NCBI GenBank assembly: GCA_037178625.1
Contig: CM074132.1
Coordinates: forward strand, 1,612,001-1,676,000
DNA length: 64,000 nt
Direction: 5' to 3'
Source of the DNA: Skeletonema tropicum
Taxonomy: Eukaryota > Bacillariophyta > Thalassiosirophyceae > Thalassiosirales > Thalassiosiraceae
The position numbers and the translations under genes were made by a program. Positions 62,333-64,000 of the stretch are shown here, one piece after another. The number at the start of each line of letters is the position of its first letter. The stretch's first letter is position 1. The notes beneath the pieces are model-generated. The model saw nothing but the letters and a program-made list of their open reading frames with translations, ran no database searches and had not been told where the DNA came from.

Positions 62333-63667
62333 AGGCGTAAGTGCAATCACTTAAATCAAGTCAATTTAGTGTGGACGCCATGTGCGTGTGTGGAGTGCAT
62401 GTATGTAGGCTGCACTTCGTACAATACATCGTACGGTCTTCGGTATTGCGAAAAAGTGTATGGTACCTATGAGTTGAAAACTTCTCTCTGTGGCATATTG
62501 GATCTGCAACCGGTGATAATGTATCTGGACACGGCTATCGACTTCATCAATTCAACCTTACAATTGCGGATCTTTCTATTTTTTTATCAGAGCATTTCAA
62601 CAAGTGTTGTTCGCAGAGTTGTTTTCCCTATTGCAAGTGATGCTGCATTTCGATTCAGCTTCAAAATAGAATGAGTTTGTTGAATGTGGGTATGTAGGCT
62701 CTACATAGGCTAGGGTCGGTTCTAGAGGTATTTCGAATTTTACCCTGTACCATTCAAATACTGATAGCACTAGCATACTCACTCATGATGTCTTACAGAT
62801 TATACTACACTACTACTACGTGCCACTTGATGTGGCTTTTGGTGATGTGGGTGCTGTATAAACCATTCAAATACTGATAGCACTAGCATACTCACTCATG
62901 ATGTCTTACAGATTATACTACACTACTACTACGTGCCACTTGATGTGGCTTTTGGTGATGTGGGTGCTGTATAAACCATTCAAATACTGATAGCACTAGC
63001 ATACTCACTCATGATGTCTTACAGATTATACTACACTACTACTACGTGCCACTTGATGTGGCTTTTGGTGATGGCTCAGACTGACACTTCATACCCTTAC
63101 AGTATCGTACTTTAAACGGTACCTCCCTCTCAAAGAGTACCAACTGATACGATGCGTATGGAATGCTGTAAGGTACTCTAGAGATAGAGGATTATCATGA
63201 GTACGTGCAAGTTTGTAGGTCTGTAGGTTATTTCAGGGCTACGGTAAACAATGCTTGTTGGGCCATGTTGTTGGCTTGGAAGCAGCGTGAGCTGACGTGA
63301 AGCTGTTCTCCTTCACTGGGGTTTTTGTATCACGTCAATATCGTAGCGTCAACTCAAAACTCATTCAAATTCAGAACGAAAGTGTAAGGTGAACGATATG
63401 TCCAGAGTCAAACTCTTCCATCCTTGTTCGCTTATCGGCTATTGCTTTACGGATGGAGTCAGCCATGAGTGCACAGTATATGTGATCGTAAAGAACAGGA
63501 GAACGTCAACCAAAAGAAAGTTACTGTTAACACTGTCCTAAAATATTAATGTTACAGCCACATATTCTATTATCACAAAGTCTTTGTACACATATTCTCA
63601 TAGACTGCCTCAGCAATCAATATCTGAACAATGTCTATCAACTTGTCACGGTACATCCTCTTCACCC
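62333..63667. other. Intergenic; no gene recognised
   Basis: Apart from the 113-bp tandem repeat, I see no gene in this 1.3 kb. ATACATCGTACGG-like palindromic phrases occur near 62424. GTAGGTTATTTCAGGGCTACGG near 63224 (in two parts: GTAGGTTATTTC, GGGCTACGG) resembles the 70-bp extra piece right of the 7.5-kb insertion (GGTTATTTCTGTGCTACACGG). Confidence 0.5.
62750..63073 (+). repeat. 113-bp tandem repeat, 2.9 units
   Basis: Units start at 62750, 62863 and 62976 with CCATTCAAATACTGATAGC and are nearly identical; the last is cut at GGTGATG (63073). Confidence 0.95.
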
Positions 63668-64000
63668 TTAGGGGCATACCGCTAATGTTTCAAAACCTTG
63701 CCCAGATTCGACGGCATAATAGTCTGTAATGACGCCCGTAGTAGCATCTTGAGCCTTGATGCACATATAATAAGTGCATTCACACTCAGATGTGTAACCA
63801 GGTAGATACAAAACAAGCCCTTGATCTAATATTCCTGAAGTGTAGATAGTAGTGGAAGGGTCCTGAACAACGACGAGGTTACCATCACTTCCAAATGTGG
63901 CAAAATCCCCAACACTCAAAGATTGCCAAAGTACAGAAGGAATTTCTGTGTTATACAATACCATATTCCCATCATTTTGAAAAATCAACAAAAATTTATC
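63668..64000 (-). CDS. B-lectin (bulb-type mannose-binding) domain protein, 3' part only
   Basis: The frame is open to the window edge (64000), so the start is missing; 111 codons are seen. It contains one exact mannose-binding motif QxDxNxVxY (QNDGNMVLY), then LWQS and a second, degenerate site (GSDGNLVVV), as in tandem beta-prism II lectin repeats. The C-terminal ~50 residues (YTSECECTYYMCIKAQDATT) are Cys-rich and not part of the lectin fold. Secreted or cell-surface sugar binding is likely but the signal peptide is outside the window. Confidence 0.78.
   Translation of the reverse strand, partial: DKFLLIFQNDGNMVLYNTEIPSVLWQSLSVGDFATFGSDGNLVVVQDPSTTIYTSGILDQGLVLYLPGYTSECECTYYMCIKAQDATTGVITDYYAVESGQGFETLAVCP

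Overview
The window looks like nuclear DNA of a centric diatom (Thalassiosira/Skeletonema/Cyclotella-like; the genus cannot be fixed from sequence alone). Four tandem fucoxanthin-chlorophyll a/c antenna genes carry the heterokont plastid presequence with its AFAP-type cleavage motif. Introns are few, short and GT-AG. Genes are interspersed with many small inverted-repeat elements.

Layout. 1-4.6 kb: no recognisable gene, a 368-bp direct-repeat pair and short tandem repeats. 4.6-7.4 kb: a decayed PIF1-like helicase cut by a small inverted-repeat element, then a frameshifted A/C-rich coding remnant. 7.5-17 kb: a conventional gene block with a GT8-like glycosyltransferase, glutamine:fructose-6-phosphate amidotransferase (5 exons, organelle-like presequence), CIAO1, a class I methyltransferase and a small membrane protein; two inverted-repeat elements sit in its intergenic gaps. 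17.1-24.7 kb and 29.2-36.6 kb: a 7.5-kb segmental duplication, each copy holding a membrane/amphipathic-repeat protein gene (frameshifted in the second copy) and a two-exon GMC oxidoreductase. Each copy has private insertions, so the other copy serves as the empty-site reference. 24.7-28.4 kb: nested inverted-repeat elements with an acidic ORF. 36.9-43.2 kb: a frameshifted DMT-type transporter and a four-exon, probably plastid, DnaG primase whose first two introns are near-identical. 44-59 kb: four Lhcf genes in ~2.1-kb repeat units, interrupted by a 7.5-kb insertion. 59.2-64 kb: a plastid-type SH3-like protein, a DAO-family FAD oxidoreductase, a 113-bp tandem repeat and the end of a B-lectin gene.

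The most unusual structure is the insertion at 48319-55863. Its outer ends are a perfect 15-bp inverted repeat flanked by an 8-bp target duplication. Inside is an element with a tyrosine recombinase and split direct repeats in the order A1 ... B1-A2-B2, the architecture of PAT/Ngaro-type DIRS retrotransposons, but no reverse transcriptase is visible. It also carries a 62-bp satellite and a partly duplicated gag-position ORF.

How the genes relate: the antenna genes, primase and SH3-like protein point to plastid light harvesting and plastid genome maintenance; GFAT feeds amino-sugar (chitin/glycan) synthesis and a GT8 enzyme lies convergently beside it; CIAO1 serves cytosolic Fe-S assembly. No operon-like logic is expected or seen. 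All calls are from reading the sequence; no database search was run.
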